Source: Pseudomonadota bacterium
Lineage (GTDB): Bacteria; Pseudomonadota; Alphaproteobacteria; Acetobacterales; Acetobacteraceae
Assembly (NCBI GenBank): GCA_021847995.1
Contig: JAJZNE010000090.1
Coordinates: 19,060-57,747, forward strand
Length of the DNA: 38,688 bases
Reading direction: 5' to 3'
This document shows, one piece after another, positions 1 through 10,476 of this stretch. A program made the position numbers and the translations under genes. The notes under the pieces were generated by a model that was not told the origin of the DNA, did no database searches, and worked only from the letters and a program-made list of their open reading frames with translations. Positions within the stretch are counted from its first letter, which is position 1; the number at the start of each line of letters is the position of its first letter.

Positions 1-307
1 CGTTCTGCGTCAGCGCCCTGTTTTCCGGCATCGCCGGGGCGATGCTGGTGTTCTACGAGGGCACCGCGTCGGTCGATACCGTCGTCGATATCGCGATCGC
101 GGTGCAGATCATCATCGCCGCCGTGCTGGGCGGGCGGCGCACCATCCTGGGTGCCGCGATCGGCGCCATCCTGCTGGTGCTGGCGGGCGAGCTGCTGCGG
201 CCGCTGGGCCAGCTCAACACCTTCGTCGTGTCCGCCGTCGCGCTCGGGGTGATCCTGTTCTTTCCCGATGGCCTGCTCGGCCAGGTCCTGCGCCGGGGCG
301 AACGGGC

Positions 308-311
<4 letters not shown>
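1..311 (+). CDS. Branched-chain amino acid ABC transporter permease, LivM-like (3' end only)
   Basis: The gene enters from the left edge and reads in frame from base 3, so only about the last 102 residues are visible. They are strongly hydrophobic and contain the stretch AVLGGRRTILGAAIGA, which resembles the conserved loop of LivH/LivM inner-membrane permeases (G-G-x-G-x-x-x-G-x-x-x-G). The end FFPDGLLG is the usual LivM C-terminus. Its stop overlaps the start of the fused LivG–LivF ATPase by 4 nt (ATGA), so the two are almost certainly co-transcribed and form one importer for branched-chain amino acids or a related small solute. The substrate cannot be read from the sequence; the binding protein and LivH-like permease would lie upstream, outside the window. 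Confidence 0.85.
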
Positions 312-1774
<1,463 letters not shown>

Positions 1775-1787
1775 CGGCGGCGGCTGC

Positions 1788-2198
1788 TCATTCCGCCCGA
1801 CGCACCGCCGAGATCAGAACCTGCGCGTAGGCGTAGGGGTATTCGTCGGTCATGGTCAGATCGAGCCGCGCCGCATGGCCCGGCGGCAGCAGGGCGGCGA
1901 GGCGCGCCGCGGCTCCGCCGGAAAGGTGCAGCGTCGGCTGCCCGCCCGGCAGGTTGACGACGCCGAGATCGGACATGAACACGCCGCGGGCGAAGCCGGT
2001 GCCGAGCGCCTTGGCGCACGCCTCCTTGGCGGCGAAGCGCTTGGCATACGTGCCGGCACGCGCCTGCCCGCTGCGCCGGTCGGCCTTGGCGCGTTCGGTC
2101 TCGGTGAACACGCGGACCAGGAAGCGCTCACCGAACCGCTCCATCGCCTGCTCGATGCGGCGGATGTCGCAGATGTCGGAGCCGAGGCCGAGGATCAT
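1788..2198 (-). CDS. acpS: Holo-[acyl-carrier-protein] synthase
   Basis: 136 residues, the normal length for AcpS. The enzyme transfers 4'-phosphopantetheine from CoA to a serine of acyl carrier protein in the cytoplasm. The N-terminal GLGSDICDI supplies the metal-binding Asp8, and [16 protein letters not shown] supplies Glu59 and the CoA-binding region. The ATG at 2198 was chosen because it begins exactly at the family motif (MILGLGSD) and overlaps the stop of the upstream rel gene as ATGA. An open frame continues upstream to 2477, but that part lies inside rel and does not resemble the family. The rpoZ–rel–acpS order is common in alphaproteobacteria and links lipid synthesis with stringent control. 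Confidence 0.95.
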   Translation of the reverse strand: MILGLGSDICDIRRIEQAMERFGERFLVRVFTETERAKADRRSGQARAGTYAKRFAAKEACAKALGTGFARGVFMSDLGVVNLPGGQPTLHLSGGAAARLAALLPPGHAARLDLTMTDEYPYAYAQVLISAVRRAE

Positions 2199-4459
2199 GC
2201 GCGCGCCCGTTCCACCTGATGCACGCCGGTGGAGGCGCGCAGGCCGGCGATCACGGTCGCCAGATGGCGCACGTCGCGCACTTCCACGTCCACCAGCAAC
2301 TCGAAGAAATCCGCCTGGCGGTTGACCACGCGCAGATTGGCGATGGCACCTTCGTGCTTGGCGACGGCGTTGGCGACGGTGGCCAGCGTCGCGGGACCGT
2401 TCTGGGCGATGACGCTGATCCGGCCGGTATGCCCCTCGCCGCGGCCGACGCCGGTGGCGAAGGCGGAGGGTTCCCAATCGACGTCGATGAACCGCTCCGG
2501 CGTCGCCGCGAAGCTTTCCAGCGTCGGGCAGTCGCGCGCGTGGATGGTGACGCCCTTGCCGGTGGTCACGATGCCGACGATGCGGTCGCCGGGCAGCGGA
2601 TGGCAGCAGCCGGCGTAATGGATCGCCATGCCGGGCACGAGGCCGCTGATCGGCAGTTCACCGGCCCGGCCGCCGGTGCGCGGACTGCGCGGCGGCAGGG
2701 TCGGCAGCAGGCGCGGCGCGCGCGGCGCCTGCCGCAGTTCGGGATAGGCTGCCGTCACCACGTCGCGCGCCGCGACATCACCCTTGCCGACGACGAGATA
2801 GACTTCCTGCAGGCTGGTCTGGCGCAGCGATTTCAGCGCCCCCTCCAGCACCTTTTCCGATCCGTCCAGCCCCTCCTGGCGGAACGCCTTGGCGATTGCC
2901 GCCTTGCCGGCGTCGATATGAAGCTGACGCTGCTGCTGCTGGACATAGCGGCGGATGCGGGCGCGCGCCTTGCCGGTGACGACGAAGCGTTCCCATTGCG
3001 GGCTCGGCGTGCCGGCGCGGGAGGTGAGGATTTCCACCTGATCGCCGTTCTGCAATTCATGGCGCAACGGCATCAGCCGGCCGTTGATCTTGGCGCCGAC
3101 GCAGGTGTCGCCGACCTGCGAATGCACGGCATAGGCGAAATCGACCGGCGTCGCCCCGCGTGGCAACTGGATCAACTGCCCCTTGGGCGTGAAGCAGAAT
3201 ACCTGGTCCTGGTAGAGTTCGAGCCGCGTGTTCTCCAGGAACTCGTCGGGCGACGAATTTTCCAGGATTTCCAGCAGATCCTGCACCCAACGGAAGCGCA
3301 TCGCCTCCGCCGCCGCCGCCTCCGGCTGCTTGTAGAGCCAATGGGCGGCAACCCCCGCCTCCGCCACGTCCTGCATCTCAGGGGTGCGGATCTGCACCTC
3401 GATCTTCTGGTTGCGCGGCTCGCGCAGGGTGACGCCGGTGTGCAGGCCCTGGTAGCCGTTGCTCTTGGGCGTCGAGATATAGTCCTTGAAGCGCCCGGCG
3501 ATCACCGGATAGGCGGCGTGCATCGCGCCGAGCGCCGCATAGCACGCCTCGCGCGTCGGCACGATGATGCGGAACGCCATGATGTCCGACAGTTGCTCGA
3601 ACTGCACGTTGCGGCGCTGCATCTTCTCCCAGATCGAGTAGGGGGATTTCTCCCGCCCCGTCACCTCGACCACCTCGAGTCCGCTGTCGCGGCAGATGCG
3701 GGCCAGTTCCTCCCGCACTTCGTCGATCACGTCGGCGCCCTGGCCGCGCAGGAAATTCAGCCGCGCCTGGATGGTGTCGTACGCCTCCGGCTCCAGTTGC
3801 GCGAAGGCGAGCGTCTGCAGCTCGTTCTTCACCGCCTCCATGCCGATCCGCTCGGCGAGCGGGGCATAGATGTCCATGGTCTCGCGGGCGATGCGCTGGC
3901 GCCGTTCCGGCTGGGTGACGAAATGCAGGGTGCGCATGTTGTGCAGCCGGTCGGCGAGCTTGACCAGCAGCACGCGGATGTCACGGCTCATCGCCAGCAC
4001 CAGCTTGCGGAAGTTCTCCGCCTGCTTGGTGCGGTCCGATTGCAGTTCGAGCCGGGTCAGCTTGGTGACGCCGTCCGCCAGCAGGGCGATCTCGTGGCCG
4101 AACTGCCGGTCGATGTCGCGCAGGGTGACGCGGGTATCCTCGATCGTGTCGTGCAGCAGGGCGGTGGCGATGCTGCTGGTATCGAGCCGGTAGCCGGCCA
4201 GGATGTCGGCGACCGCGAGCGGGTGGCTGATATAGGGGTCGCCGTTGTCGCGCCGTTGCAGACGGTGGGCGTCCTCGGCCACCTGATAGGCGCTGGCGAT
4301 CAGGCCGAGATCGGCCTTCGGGTCATAGCCGCGCACGCGCGCGATCAGGGCGGCGGCGTCGGGCGGCAGGCGGGGCGGCACGGCGGACGGGGCGGCGCTG
4401 CTGCCGTCCGGGGCATGGCGCGCCGCGGCGCGCCAGGGATGTCCTGCGCCGCCTGCCAT
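2195..4459 (-). CDS. Bifunctional (p)ppGpp synthetase/hydrolase, RelA/SpoT (Rsh) family
   Basis: 754 residues with the full Rsh layout. The HD hydrolase domain (about 50–200) keeps HP at 79–80, HDTIED at 103–108 and [10 protein letters not shown] from 168, so ppGpp breakdown should be active. The synthetase domain follows, with [11 protein letters not shown] and [23 protein letters not shown] domain begins near [13 protein letters not shown], and an ACT-like domain closes the protein ([21 protein letters not shown]). Alphaproteobacteria typically have a single bifunctional Rsh, and this fits. The ATG at 4459 lies 7 nt after the rpoZ stop with an AGGA overlapping that stop, suggesting coupled translation. 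The first 30 residues are a low-complexity extension before the conserved part. It controls the stringent response. Confidence 0.96.
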   Translation of the reverse strand: MAGGAGHPWRAAARHAPDGSSAAPSAVPPRLPPDAAALIARVRGYDPKADLGLIASAYQVAEDAHRLQRRDNGDPYISHPLAVADILAGYRLDTSSIATALLHDTIEDTRVTLRDIDRQFGHEIALLADGVTKLTRLELQSDRTKQAENFRKLVLAMSRDIRVLLVKLADRLHNMRTLHFVTQPERRQRIARETMDIYAPLAERIGMEAVKNELQTLAFAQLEPEAYDTIQARLNFLRGQGADVIDEVREELARICRDSGLEVVEVTGREKSPYSIWEKMQRRNVQFEQLSDIMAFRIIVPTREACYAALGAMHAAYPVIAGRFKDYISTPKSNGYQGLHTGVTLREPRNQKIEVQIRTPEMQDVAEAGVAAHWLYKQPEAAAAEAMRFRWVQDLLEILENSSPDEFLENTRLELYQDQVFCFTPKGQLIQLPRGATPVDFAYAVHSQVGDTCVGAKINGRLMPLRHELQNGDQVEILTSRAGTPSPQWERFVVTGKARARIRRYVQQQQRQLHIDAGKAAIAKAFRQEGLDGSEKVLEGALKSLRQTSLQEVYLVVGKGDVAARDVVTAAYPELRQAPRAPRLLPTLPPRSPRTGGRAGELPISGLVPGMAIHYAGCCHPLPGDRIVGIVTTGKGVTIHARDCPTLESFAATPERFIDVDWEPSAFATGVGRGEGHTGRISVIAQNGPATLATVANAVAKHEGAIANLRVVNRQADFFELLVDVEVRDVRHLATVIAGLRASTGVHQVERARA

Positions 4460-4466
4460 CCTGTTC

Positions 4467-4874
4467 CTAGCGCCTGGCCGCCCCGCGCAACTCGGCCTCG
4501 ATCGCCGCCTCGATATCCTCGGGCGGGGTGTCGTCGTTCTCCAGCGGCAGGGTCTGCGCCTCCTCGTCGGCGGTCACGTCCTGCAGGCCGAAGATGTTCT
4601 GGTCGGTGGGAACCAGATCCCCCACATCCTCGTCCGCCGGTTCCGGCTCCGGCGCGCGGGAGAGGGACTTGACGAGATCCTGCTCCAGCTTCGCCAGGAC
4701 CACCGTCTCCTCCGCAATCTCGCGCAGCGCGACGACAGGGTTCTTGTCGTCGTCGCGGTCGATCGTCAGTTCCTCGCCGCGGCTGATGTTGCGCGCGCGC
4801 TGGGCGGCGAGCAGCACCAGCTCGAAGCGGTTGGGGATCTTCTGGACGCAGTCCTCGACGGTCACGCGCGCCAT
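4467..4874 (-). CDS. rpoZ: DNA-directed RNA polymerase omega subunit
   Basis: 135 residues. The N-terminal part matches omega closely: MARVTVEDC, then [19 protein letters not shown] and [12 protein letters not shown], the regions that wrap the beta-prime C-terminus during polymerase assembly. The C-terminal half (about 75–135) is an acidic, Pro- and Glu-rich tail, longer than in E. coli omega (about 91 residues) but common in alphaproteobacteria. It is first in the rpoZ–rel–acpS group and is separated from rel by only 7 nt. The shared placement is notable because omega is needed for RNA polymerase to respond to ppGpp in enterobacteria; whether that applies here is inference. Confidence 0.95.
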   Translation of the reverse strand: MARVTVEDCVQKIPNRFELVLLAAQRARNISRGEELTIDRDDDKNPVVALREIAEETVVLAKLEQDLVKSLSRAPEPEPADEDVGDLVPTDQNIFGLQDVTADEEAQTLPLENDDTPPEDIEAAIEAELRGAARR

Positions 4875-5008
4875 GCGCTCAAGCTCCGCTCATCTTGCAA
4901 GGCAATGGGCAGACATAGGCGCCCCGGCGGCCACGGGCAAGGGCTTTGCTGCACCACAGCATGGCGCGGCGCGCGAAACCGTGCCATATTCGCGCCCCGC
5001 CCACTCCC

Positions 5009-5013
5009 GGGAG
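5009..5013 (+). promoter_or_regulatory. Ribosome binding site supporting the GTG start at 5021
   Basis: GGGAG with a 7-nt spacer to GTG. It decides the start of the MotB/OmpA-like protein, because no ATG is available before the membrane helix. Confidence 0.6.
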
Positions 5014-5020
5014 CTGACCC

Positions 5021-6445
5021 GTGCCGCACCGCCGCAGCTCCAGCCATGAGACGCTGAATGCCTGGCCGGGCTACGTGGATGCCCTGTCCACGCTGCTCAT
5101 GGTCATCATCTTCGTGCTGCTGGTGTTCGTGCTGGCGCAGGCCTTCCTGTCGGTGACGCTGTCCGGGCGCGACGCGGCGCTCGACCGGCTGAACCGGCAG
5201 ATGGCGGAACTGTCCGACATGCTGTCGCTGGAACGCGGCCGGTCCGGGGAGTTGCGCACCTCGCTCGCCGAGGTCAGCCGCGATCTCCAGGCGGTGACGG
5301 CGGCGCGCGACAGCCTGACGCAGCAGCTGACGGCGCTGCGCACCCAGCAGGAGCGGCTGGCCGCCGACCGCGACGCGCTGAAGACGGAGCGGGACCGGCT
5401 GGCGGCGCGCCTTGCCGATGCCGACCTGCAGGCCCAGGCGGCGCAGGCGCGAAGCGTGCAGTTGCAGGCGCAACTTGGGGCTGCCGCGACGCGCAACGAT
5501 GCCATCGCGCAGGACGCCGCCAACACCGCCGCCCGGCTGGCCGAGGCACAGCGGCAACTGGCCGCCACCGAAGCGACGCTGGCCGAAATGAAACGCCAGC
5601 AGGAGGCGCTGGACCGCACCGTCGCCACCGACAAGGCGACGTTGCAGGCAAAGCTTTCCGAACTGGCGCAGCTTGCCGAACAGGTCCGCAACCTTTCCGC
5701 GCTCCGCGACGAGTTGGAGCGTCAGGCGCAGGACGCCGCCGTGCGCGCCACCACCGAGCAGCAGCGGCGCGAGGCGGTGGCCGCACAGTTGGCGGAGGAG
5801 AAGAAGCTCGGCGACTCGGCGCGCGCCCAGATCGCCGCACTGAACGCGCAGATGGCCGAACTGCGCAGCCAGCTCGCCGCGGTCAGCCAAGCACTCGACG
5901 TGGCGCAGGCGGCCGACAAGGACAAGGACGTGCAGATCACCGAGCTGAGTTCCCGGCTCAATACCGCCCTGGCACAGAAGGTGGAGGAGCTGCAACGTTA
6001 TCGCAGCGATTTCTTCGGCCGGCTGCGGGAGGTGCTGGCGAACCGGCCCGGCATCCAGGTGGTCGGCGACCGGTTCGTCTTCCAGAGCGAGGTGCTGTTC
6101 CCGGTCGGCAGCGCCGATCTCACCCAGGCGGGGCAGGATGAGATCAACAAGCTTGCCAGCACGCTCAGGGATATCGCGCGCGAAATCCCGCCCGACGTGA
6201 ACTGGCTGCTGCGCGTCGATGGCCATGCCGACCGCCAGCCGATCAGCGGCGGCAATTTTCAAAGCAACTGGGAACTGTCGGCCGGGCGGGCGATTACCGT
6301 GGTCAAGCTGCTGATCGCCGACGGCATCGCCCCGAGCCGGCTGGCGGCGACCGGATTCGCGGAATTCCAGCCGCTCGACCCGGCCGACACGCCGGATGCC
6401 TATGCCCGGAACCGGCGCATCGAAATCCGGCTGACCGACCGCTGA
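5021..6445 (+). CDS. MotB/OmpA-like peptidoglycan-binding envelope protein with long coiled coil
   Basis: 474 residues. One transmembrane helix (about 19–43, GYVDALSTLLMVIIFVLLVF) has an acidic residue, Asp20, at its cytoplasmic start, as in MotB/TolR-type proton-channel subunits. Residues 50–330 are an Ala/Gln/Leu/Glu-rich coiled coil. The C-terminus (about 345–474) is an OmpA-like peptidoglycan-binding domain with VLFPVGSADL, VDGHADRQPI and NRRIEIRL. The GTG at 5021 was chosen because GGGAG at 5009–5013 lies 7 nt upstream and the next in-frame ATG is inside the membrane helix. The gene is transcribed away from rpoZ. A MotA/ExbB-type partner would be expected but is not adjacent. Role: probably envelope anchoring or an ion-driven motor-like complex; the precise function is unknown. 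Confidence 0.85.
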   Translation: MPHRRSSSHETLNAWPGYVDALSTLLMVIIFVLLVFVLAQAFLSVTLSGRDAALDRLNRQMAELSDMLSLERGRSGELRTSLAEVSRDLQAVTAARDSLTQQLTALRTQQERLAADRDALKTERDRLAARLADADLQAQAAQARSVQLQAQLGAAATRNDAIAQDAANTAARLAEAQRQLAATEATLAEMKRQQEALDRTVATDKATLQAKLSELAQLAEQVRNLSALRDELERQAQDAAVRATTEQQRREAVAAQLAEEKKLGDSARAQIAALNAQMAELRSQLAAVSQALDVAQAADKDKDVQITELSSRLNTALAQKVEELQRYRSDFFGRLREVLANRPGIQVVGDRFVFQSEVLFPVGSADLTQAGQDEINKLASTLRDIAREIPPDVNWLLRVDGHADRQPISGGNFQSNWELSAGRAITVVKLLIADGIAPSRLAATGFAEFQPLDPADTPDAYARNRRIEIRLTDR

Positions 6446-6509
6446 CCGCGAACCGGGCCGCTTTGCCATGGCGCCCGGCGGCGGCGGATGAGGCATGCCG
6501 GCGAATCGC

Positions 6510-6538
6510 TTGTTCCCGATCGGCACGCCGCCTATCAG
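6510..6538 (+). promoter_or_regulatory. Candidate sigma-70-type promoter for the IalB-rlmN group
   Basis: TTGTTC at 6510–6515 and TATCAG at 6533–6538 are separated by 17 nt. The match to the −35/−10 consensus is partial (3/6 and 4/6). Transcription would start at about 6544–6547, on or just before the ATG at 6547, which lacks a Shine–Dalgarno sequence. This would make the message leaderless. Inference only. Confidence 0.3.
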
Positions 6539-6546
6539 TGCGCGCC

Positions 6547-7089
6547 ATGCGCCCGTTCCCAATCTTCCCGCTGCTGCTCCTGCTGCTCGCCGTTCCCGCC
6601 GCCGCCGATACGCCGCAGCCGCCGCCGCATGCCGCCAGGGCCGGTGGCGGTCCGCAGCCGATCGGCACGTTCGAGGACTGGACCGCGGCCACCAACAGGG
6701 AGGGCGGACAGACCATCTGCTACGCCTTCACCCGCGCCCGCGCCTCCACCCCCGCGCTGGCGGGCCGGGGCGATGTGGTGCTGACCGTGACCGAGCGGGC
6801 GGCGGGGCGCGATGCGGTGGCGATCAGCGCCGGCTTTGCGTTCGCCGCCAATGCCGCCGGCAGGCTTTCGGTCGATGCCGCCGCCTTCGACCTTTACACC
6901 GCGCAGCGCTCCGCCTTCGTGCGCGACGGGCATGCGGCGGCGCTGGCGATGCAGCGCGGCAGGCAGGCGGTGGCGCATCTGCCCGGCCCCAAGGGCGCGG
7001 AGATCGCCGATACGTTCAGCCTCAAGGGATTTCCGCAGGCCTATGCCGCGATCGTCAGGCGCTGCCCGGCGGGCAAGCCGGCGGCATGA
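6547..7089 (+). CDS. Invasion-associated locus B (IalB) family secreted protein
   Basis: 180 residues. A signal peptide is clear: MRPF followed by a Leu-rich core and a cleavage-like AVPAAAD, so the product is periplasmic or outer-membrane associated. The mature part starts with the IalB hallmark FEDWTAA, followed by the two family cysteines, one in QTICY and one in the final RRCPAG. IalB proteins are named from Bartonella but are widespread in free-living alphaproteobacteria, where their role is mostly unknown. The ATG at 6547 was preferred to an in-frame ATG at 6463 because the 28 extra residues are Arg-rich and precede an otherwise perfect signal peptide. Its stop overlaps the rlmN start (ATGA). 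Confidence 0.85.
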   Translation: MRPFPIFPLLLLLLAVPAAADTPQPPPHAARAGGGPQPIGTFEDWTAATNREGGQTICYAFTRARASTPALAGRGDVVLTVTERAAGRDAVAISAGFAFAANAAGRLSVDAAAFDLYTAQRSAFVRDGHAAALAMQRGRQAVAHLPGPKGAEIADTFSLKGFPQAYAAIVRRCPAGKPAA

Positions 7090-8258
7090 GCGCCGCCCTC
7101 GATCTGACGGCGGCGGAGCAGGCGCGAATCCGTGCCAAGACGGCCCGGTTCGCCCCGCCGTCGGCGCGTCTGCCCGACGGACGGCGCGATCTGGTCGGCC
7201 TGTCGCGCGATGAGCTGGAGGGCGAAATCGTCGCGGCCGGAGAGGCGCCGTTCCGCGCCCGCCAGATCTGGCACTGGATCTACCACCAGGGCGTCACCGA
7301 CTTCGCCCGCATGTCTACGATTGCGCGGCCGTTGCAGCAGAAACTCGCCGAGCGGTTCGCGATCGGCCGGCCGGCATGCGCGGCCGACCATACCAGCGCC
7401 GATGATTCGCGGAAATTCCTGTTCCGTTTCCGCGACGGGCAGGCGGCCGAGACCGTCTATATCCCAGACCGGCAGGAGGATCGCGGCGCGGTCTGCCTGT
7501 CATCGCAGGTCGGCTGCACGCTCGCCTGCCGTTTCTGCCATACCGGCACCCAGGCGCTGGTGCGCAACCTCGGCGCGGCCGAGATCGTCGGGCAGTTCAT
7601 GGCGGTGCGCGACGCCTATGGCGAATGGCCGAGCCCGCATGGCGAGACGCCGCGCCTGCTCTCCACCATCGTCCTGATGGGCATGGGCGAGCCGCTCTAC
7701 AATTTCGACAGCGTGGCGCAGGCGATGAAGATCGTCATGGACAACGAGGGCATCGGCCTGTCGCGCCGGCGCATCACGCTCTCGACCTCCGGCGTGGTGC
7801 CGATGATGGACCGCGCCGGTGCGGAACTCGGCGTCAATCTCGCGGTGTCGCTGCACGCCACCAATGACGCGCTGCGCGACGAACTGGTGCCGCTGAACCG
7901 CAAATATCCGCTGGCCGAGCTGATCGCCGCCTGCCGGCGCTATCCGGGGGCGTCGAACGCGCGGCGCATCACGTTTGAATACGTCATGCTGGACAGCATC
8001 AACGATTCGCCCGCCGATGCGCATGCCCTGGTGCGGCTGATCGCCGGCATCCCGGCCAAGGTCAACCTGATCCCGTTCAACCCCTGGCCCGGCAGCCCGT
8101 TTGCCACCAGCCGCCCGGCCGTGATCGCCCGCTTTGCCGAGATCGTCATGGCCGCCGGCTATGCGGCACCGGTGCGCCAGCCGCGCGGCCGCGACATCCT
8201 GGCCGCCTGTGGCCAGTTGCGCACCGAAAGCCGGCGCGCCGCTGGCGGTGGCGCATGA
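7086..8258 (+). CDS. rlmN: Dual-specificity 23S rRNA/tRNA adenine-C2 methyltransferase RlmN
   Basis: 390 residues, the usual RlmN length. This radical SAM enzyme methylates A2503 of 23S rRNA, and A37 of some tRNAs in E. coli. The [4Fe–4S] motif is CTLACRFC, in the typical context SSQVGCTLACRFCHTG. MGMGEPLYN and the C-terminal RGRDILAACGQL are also present; the cysteine in AACGQL corresponds to the one that carries the transient methyl group. The N-terminal helical domain includes FRARQIWHWIYHQG. The ATG at 7086 overlaps the preceding stop by 4 nt. It in turn overlaps the next gene at 8255–8258, so the run of four genes is translationally coupled. RlmN is a housekeeping enzyme; nothing unusual is seen. 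Confidence 0.97.
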   Translation: MSAALDLTAAEQARIRAKTARFAPPSARLPDGRRDLVGLSRDELEGEIVAAGEAPFRARQIWHWIYHQGVTDFARMSTIARPLQQKLAERFAIGRPACAADHTSADDSRKFLFRFRDGQAAETVYIPDRQEDRGAVCLSSQVGCTLACRFCHTGTQALVRNLGAAEIVGQFMAVRDAYGEWPSPHGETPRLLSTIVLMGMGEPLYNFDSVAQAMKIVMDNEGIGLSRRRITLSTSGVVPMMDRAGAELGVNLAVSLHATNDALRDELVPLNRKYPLAELIAACRRYPGASNARRITFEYVMLDSINDSPADAHALVRLIAGIPAKVNLIPFNPWPGSPFATSRPAVIARFAEIVMAAGYAAPVRQPRGRDILAACGQLRTESRRAAGGGA

Positions 8259-9469
8259 AGCCGGTCAACGCCCTGCTCGCCGCCACCGGAACGACGATCT
8301 TCACCGTCATGTCGGCGCTGGCGGAAGCGCATGGCGCGATCAATCTCGGCCAGGGTTTCCCGGATACCGAGGGGCCGCGCGACCTGCTCGATGCCGCCGC
8401 CGCGGCGCTGATGGACGGGCGCAACCAGTATCCGCCGCTCGCCGGTGTTGCCGAGCTGCGCCAGGCGGTTGCCGCCGCCAATGCCCGGTTCTACGGGCTC
8501 ACGGTCGATCCGGTGTCGGAAGTGGTGGTCACCTCCGGCGCCACCGAGGCGATCACCGCCTGCCTCGCCGCCCTGCTCGATCCGGGCGACGAGGTGGTCC
8601 TGATCGAGCCACTCTATGACACCTATCTGCCGACGGTGAAGCTGCTGGGCGCGGTGCCGCGGCTGGTGCGCCTGGAACCGCCCGGCTGGACGCTGCCGCA
8701 CGCCGAACTCGCGGCGGCGTTCGGGCCGCGCACCAAGGCGCTGCTGCTGAACACGCCGATGAATCCGACCGGCAAGGTGTTCACCGCCGGGGAGCTCGGC
8801 TTCCTCGCCGGCCTGCTCGCGCAGCATGATGCCTATGCCATCTGCGACGAGGTCTATGAGCATTTGGTGTTCGACGGCGCGCGCCATGTGCCGCTGATGA
8901 CGCTGCCGGGCATGCGGGAGCGTACCTTGCGCATCGGCAGCGCCGGCAAGACCTTCGCGCTCACCGGCTGGAAGGTCGGCTATGTCACCGCGCCGCGGGC
9001 GCTCGCAGGCGTGGTGGCGAAGGCGCACCAGAACCTGACCTTCACCACGCCGCCCAACCTGCAACGCGCCGTCGCCGTCGGGCTGGCGAAGGATGACGCC
9101 TATTACGCCGGGCTTGCCGCCACGCTGGCGGAGCGGCGCGATCTGCTGGCCGGCGGGCTGCGCCGGCTCGGCTTCGGGGTGCTGCCGACGCAGGGCAGCT
9201 ATTTCATCACCGCCGATTATGCCCCCCTCGGCTTCGCCGCCGACGATGCCGCTTTCTGCCGGCAGATGACCGAGCAGGCGCGGGTGACGGCGATCCCGCT
9301 TTCCGCCTTCTATGCCGGCACGGCGCCGGCGCGGTATGCGCGGTTCGCGTTTTGCAAGCGCCCGGCGGTGCTGGAGGCGGCGCTGACGCGTCTTTCCGCC
9401 TGGATCGGGCATGCCGGCGCAGGCGCGGGCTTGCAGGCGGCGGAGGGCGGGAACATCTCTGCCGCATGA
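8255..9469 (+). CDS. PLP-dependent class I aminotransferase
   Basis: 404 residues, fold type I. Features: SGATEAI for PLP phosphate contact (94–100), NTPMNPTGK (166–174), CDEVYEHLVFD with the pyridine-binding Asp198, and SAGKTFALTGWKVGY with the Schiff-base lysine at 232. The N-terminal GTTIFTVMSALA and INLGQGFPD match the kynurenine/methionine aminotransferase branch (YbdL-like, and the succinyl-DAP aminotransferase-like proteins often annotated in alphaproteobacteria). The amino donor cannot be fixed from sequence. The ATG overlaps the rlmN stop by 4 nt, and its own stop overlaps the next gene by 4 nt. About 20 low-complexity C-terminal residues follow the conserved domain. Confidence 0.9.
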   Translation: MKPVNALLAATGTTIFTVMSALAEAHGAINLGQGFPDTEGPRDLLDAAAAALMDGRNQYPPLAGVAELRQAVAAANARFYGLTVDPVSEVVVTSGATEAITACLAALLDPGDEVVLIEPLYDTYLPTVKLLGAVPRLVRLEPPGWTLPHAELAAAFGPRTKALLLNTPMNPTGKVFTAGELGFLAGLLAQHDAYAICDEVYEHLVFDGARHVPLMTLPGMRERTLRIGSAGKTFALTGWKVGYVTAPRALAGVVAKAHQNLTFTTPPNLQRAVAVGLAKDDAYYAGLAATLAERRDLLAGGLRRLGFGVLPTQGSYFITADYAPLGFAADDAAFCRQMTEQARVTAIPLSAFYAGTAPARYARFAFCKRPAVLEAALTRLSAWIGHAGAGAGLQAAEGGNISAA

Positions 9470-10476
9470 CTCCGCCTGCCTTCGACGCCCCTTTCGCCGA
9501 TACGCTGCCGCCGCCGCCCGGCGGCCTGCCGTTCGGCACCCTGGCCGGCAGCGACCCGGCCGCCGTTGCCGCCGCCGATCATGCGGCGCGCCACTGGCAG
9601 TGGCCGGGGCCGGAGACGCTGCGGCCCGGCAGCGAGGCGCATCACCGGGCGGTGGCGGCGATGTTCCGCGAGACCTTCAACCCCTACAAGCCCTCCATCA
9701 TCGCCTGGCCGCACCTCGACGACGGAGCGCGCGACCGGCTCACCAGCCTGCCGATCTGGGATATCGCGGTGCAGACGGAGGGACGGGCGCGGCTGCGCAT
9801 GCTTGCCTATGCCGACTCGCTCGCCGATCCGCTGTGGCGCGGGGCCATCGAACAGAACGGGTGGGAGGAATGGCGGCACAAGCAGGTGCTGTCCGATCTC
9901 GTCGCCGCCTACGGCATCGCGCTCGCGACGGAGCCGCCCTACCTGCCGCCGCGCGACCCCGAATGGGCCTATCTGGTCACCGGATTTTCGGAGTGCATAG
10001 ACAGCTTCTTCGCCTTCGGCCTGTTCGAGCTGGCGAAGCGGTCCGGCTTCTTCCCGGCCGCCCTGGTCGATACATTCGAGCCGGTGATCCAGGAGGAGAC
10101 GCGGCACATCCTGCTGTTCGCCAACTGGCTCGCCGCCCATCGCGCGACGCTGCCGCTGTGGCGGCGGCCGTGGTTCGAGCTGCGGGTGCTGGCGGTGTGG
10201 GCGTTTCTGGCGTGGGAGCGCATCGGCATCGCCCGCGGCCTCGACGACGGCAAGCAGGCACCGGCGCCGGACAACAGCTTCACGCTGACCGGCAGCAAGG
10301 CGGTCAGCGACGCCGAGGTGTCGCCGGCGGTGCTGATGGCGATCTGTCTTGCCGAGAACGAACGGCGCTTCGCCGGCTATGACGCGCGGTTGCGCCGCCC
10401 GACCACGACGCCGCTACTGGCGCGCGCCGCGCTCGGCGTGCTGGCCCTGTTCGGCCGCGCGCCACGCCCAGCGTAG
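9466..10476 (+). CDS. Ferritin-like putative diiron protein of unknown function
   Basis: 336 residues, no recognised name. It carries the metal-ligand spacing of ferritin-like four-helix diiron proteins: Glu105, then E135-W-R-H138, Glu176, then E211-T-R-H214. This E…ExxH…E…ExxH order with about 30–40 residues between helices is that of diiron oxidases and oxygenases. Large aromatic and helical segments (ECIDSFFAFGLFELA) surround the ligands. The ATG at 9466 was chosen because it overlaps the aminotransferase stop (ATGA); an upstream in-frame extension lies inside that gene. It is the last of four coupled genes. Its 3' end overlaps the convergent epimerase gene by 63 nt. The substrate is unknown; a ferritin-like storage protein is less likely at this size. 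Confidence 0.75.
   Translation: MTPPAFDAPFADTLPPPPGGLPFGTLAGSDPAAVAAADHAARHWQWPGPETLRPGSEAHHRAVAAMFRETFNPYKPSIIAWPHLDDGARDRLTSLPIWDIAVQTEGRARLRMLAYADSLADPLWRGAIEQNGWEEWRHKQVLSDLVAAYGIALATEPPYLPPRDPEWAYLVTGFSECIDSFFAFGLFELAKRSGFFPAALVDTFEPVIQEETRHILLFANWLAAHRATLPLWRRPWFELRVLAVWAFLAWERIGIARGLDDGKQAPAPDNSFTLTGSKAVSDAEVSPAVLMAICLAENERRFAGYDARLRRPTTTPLLARAALGVLALFGRAPRPA

Noticed and set aside
5021-6445. ZorB of a Zorya defence system
   Set aside because: The MotB-like layout is similar, but no ZorA (MotA-like) and no ZorC, ZorD or ZorE genes are nearby; neighbours are rpoZ and an IalB protein.
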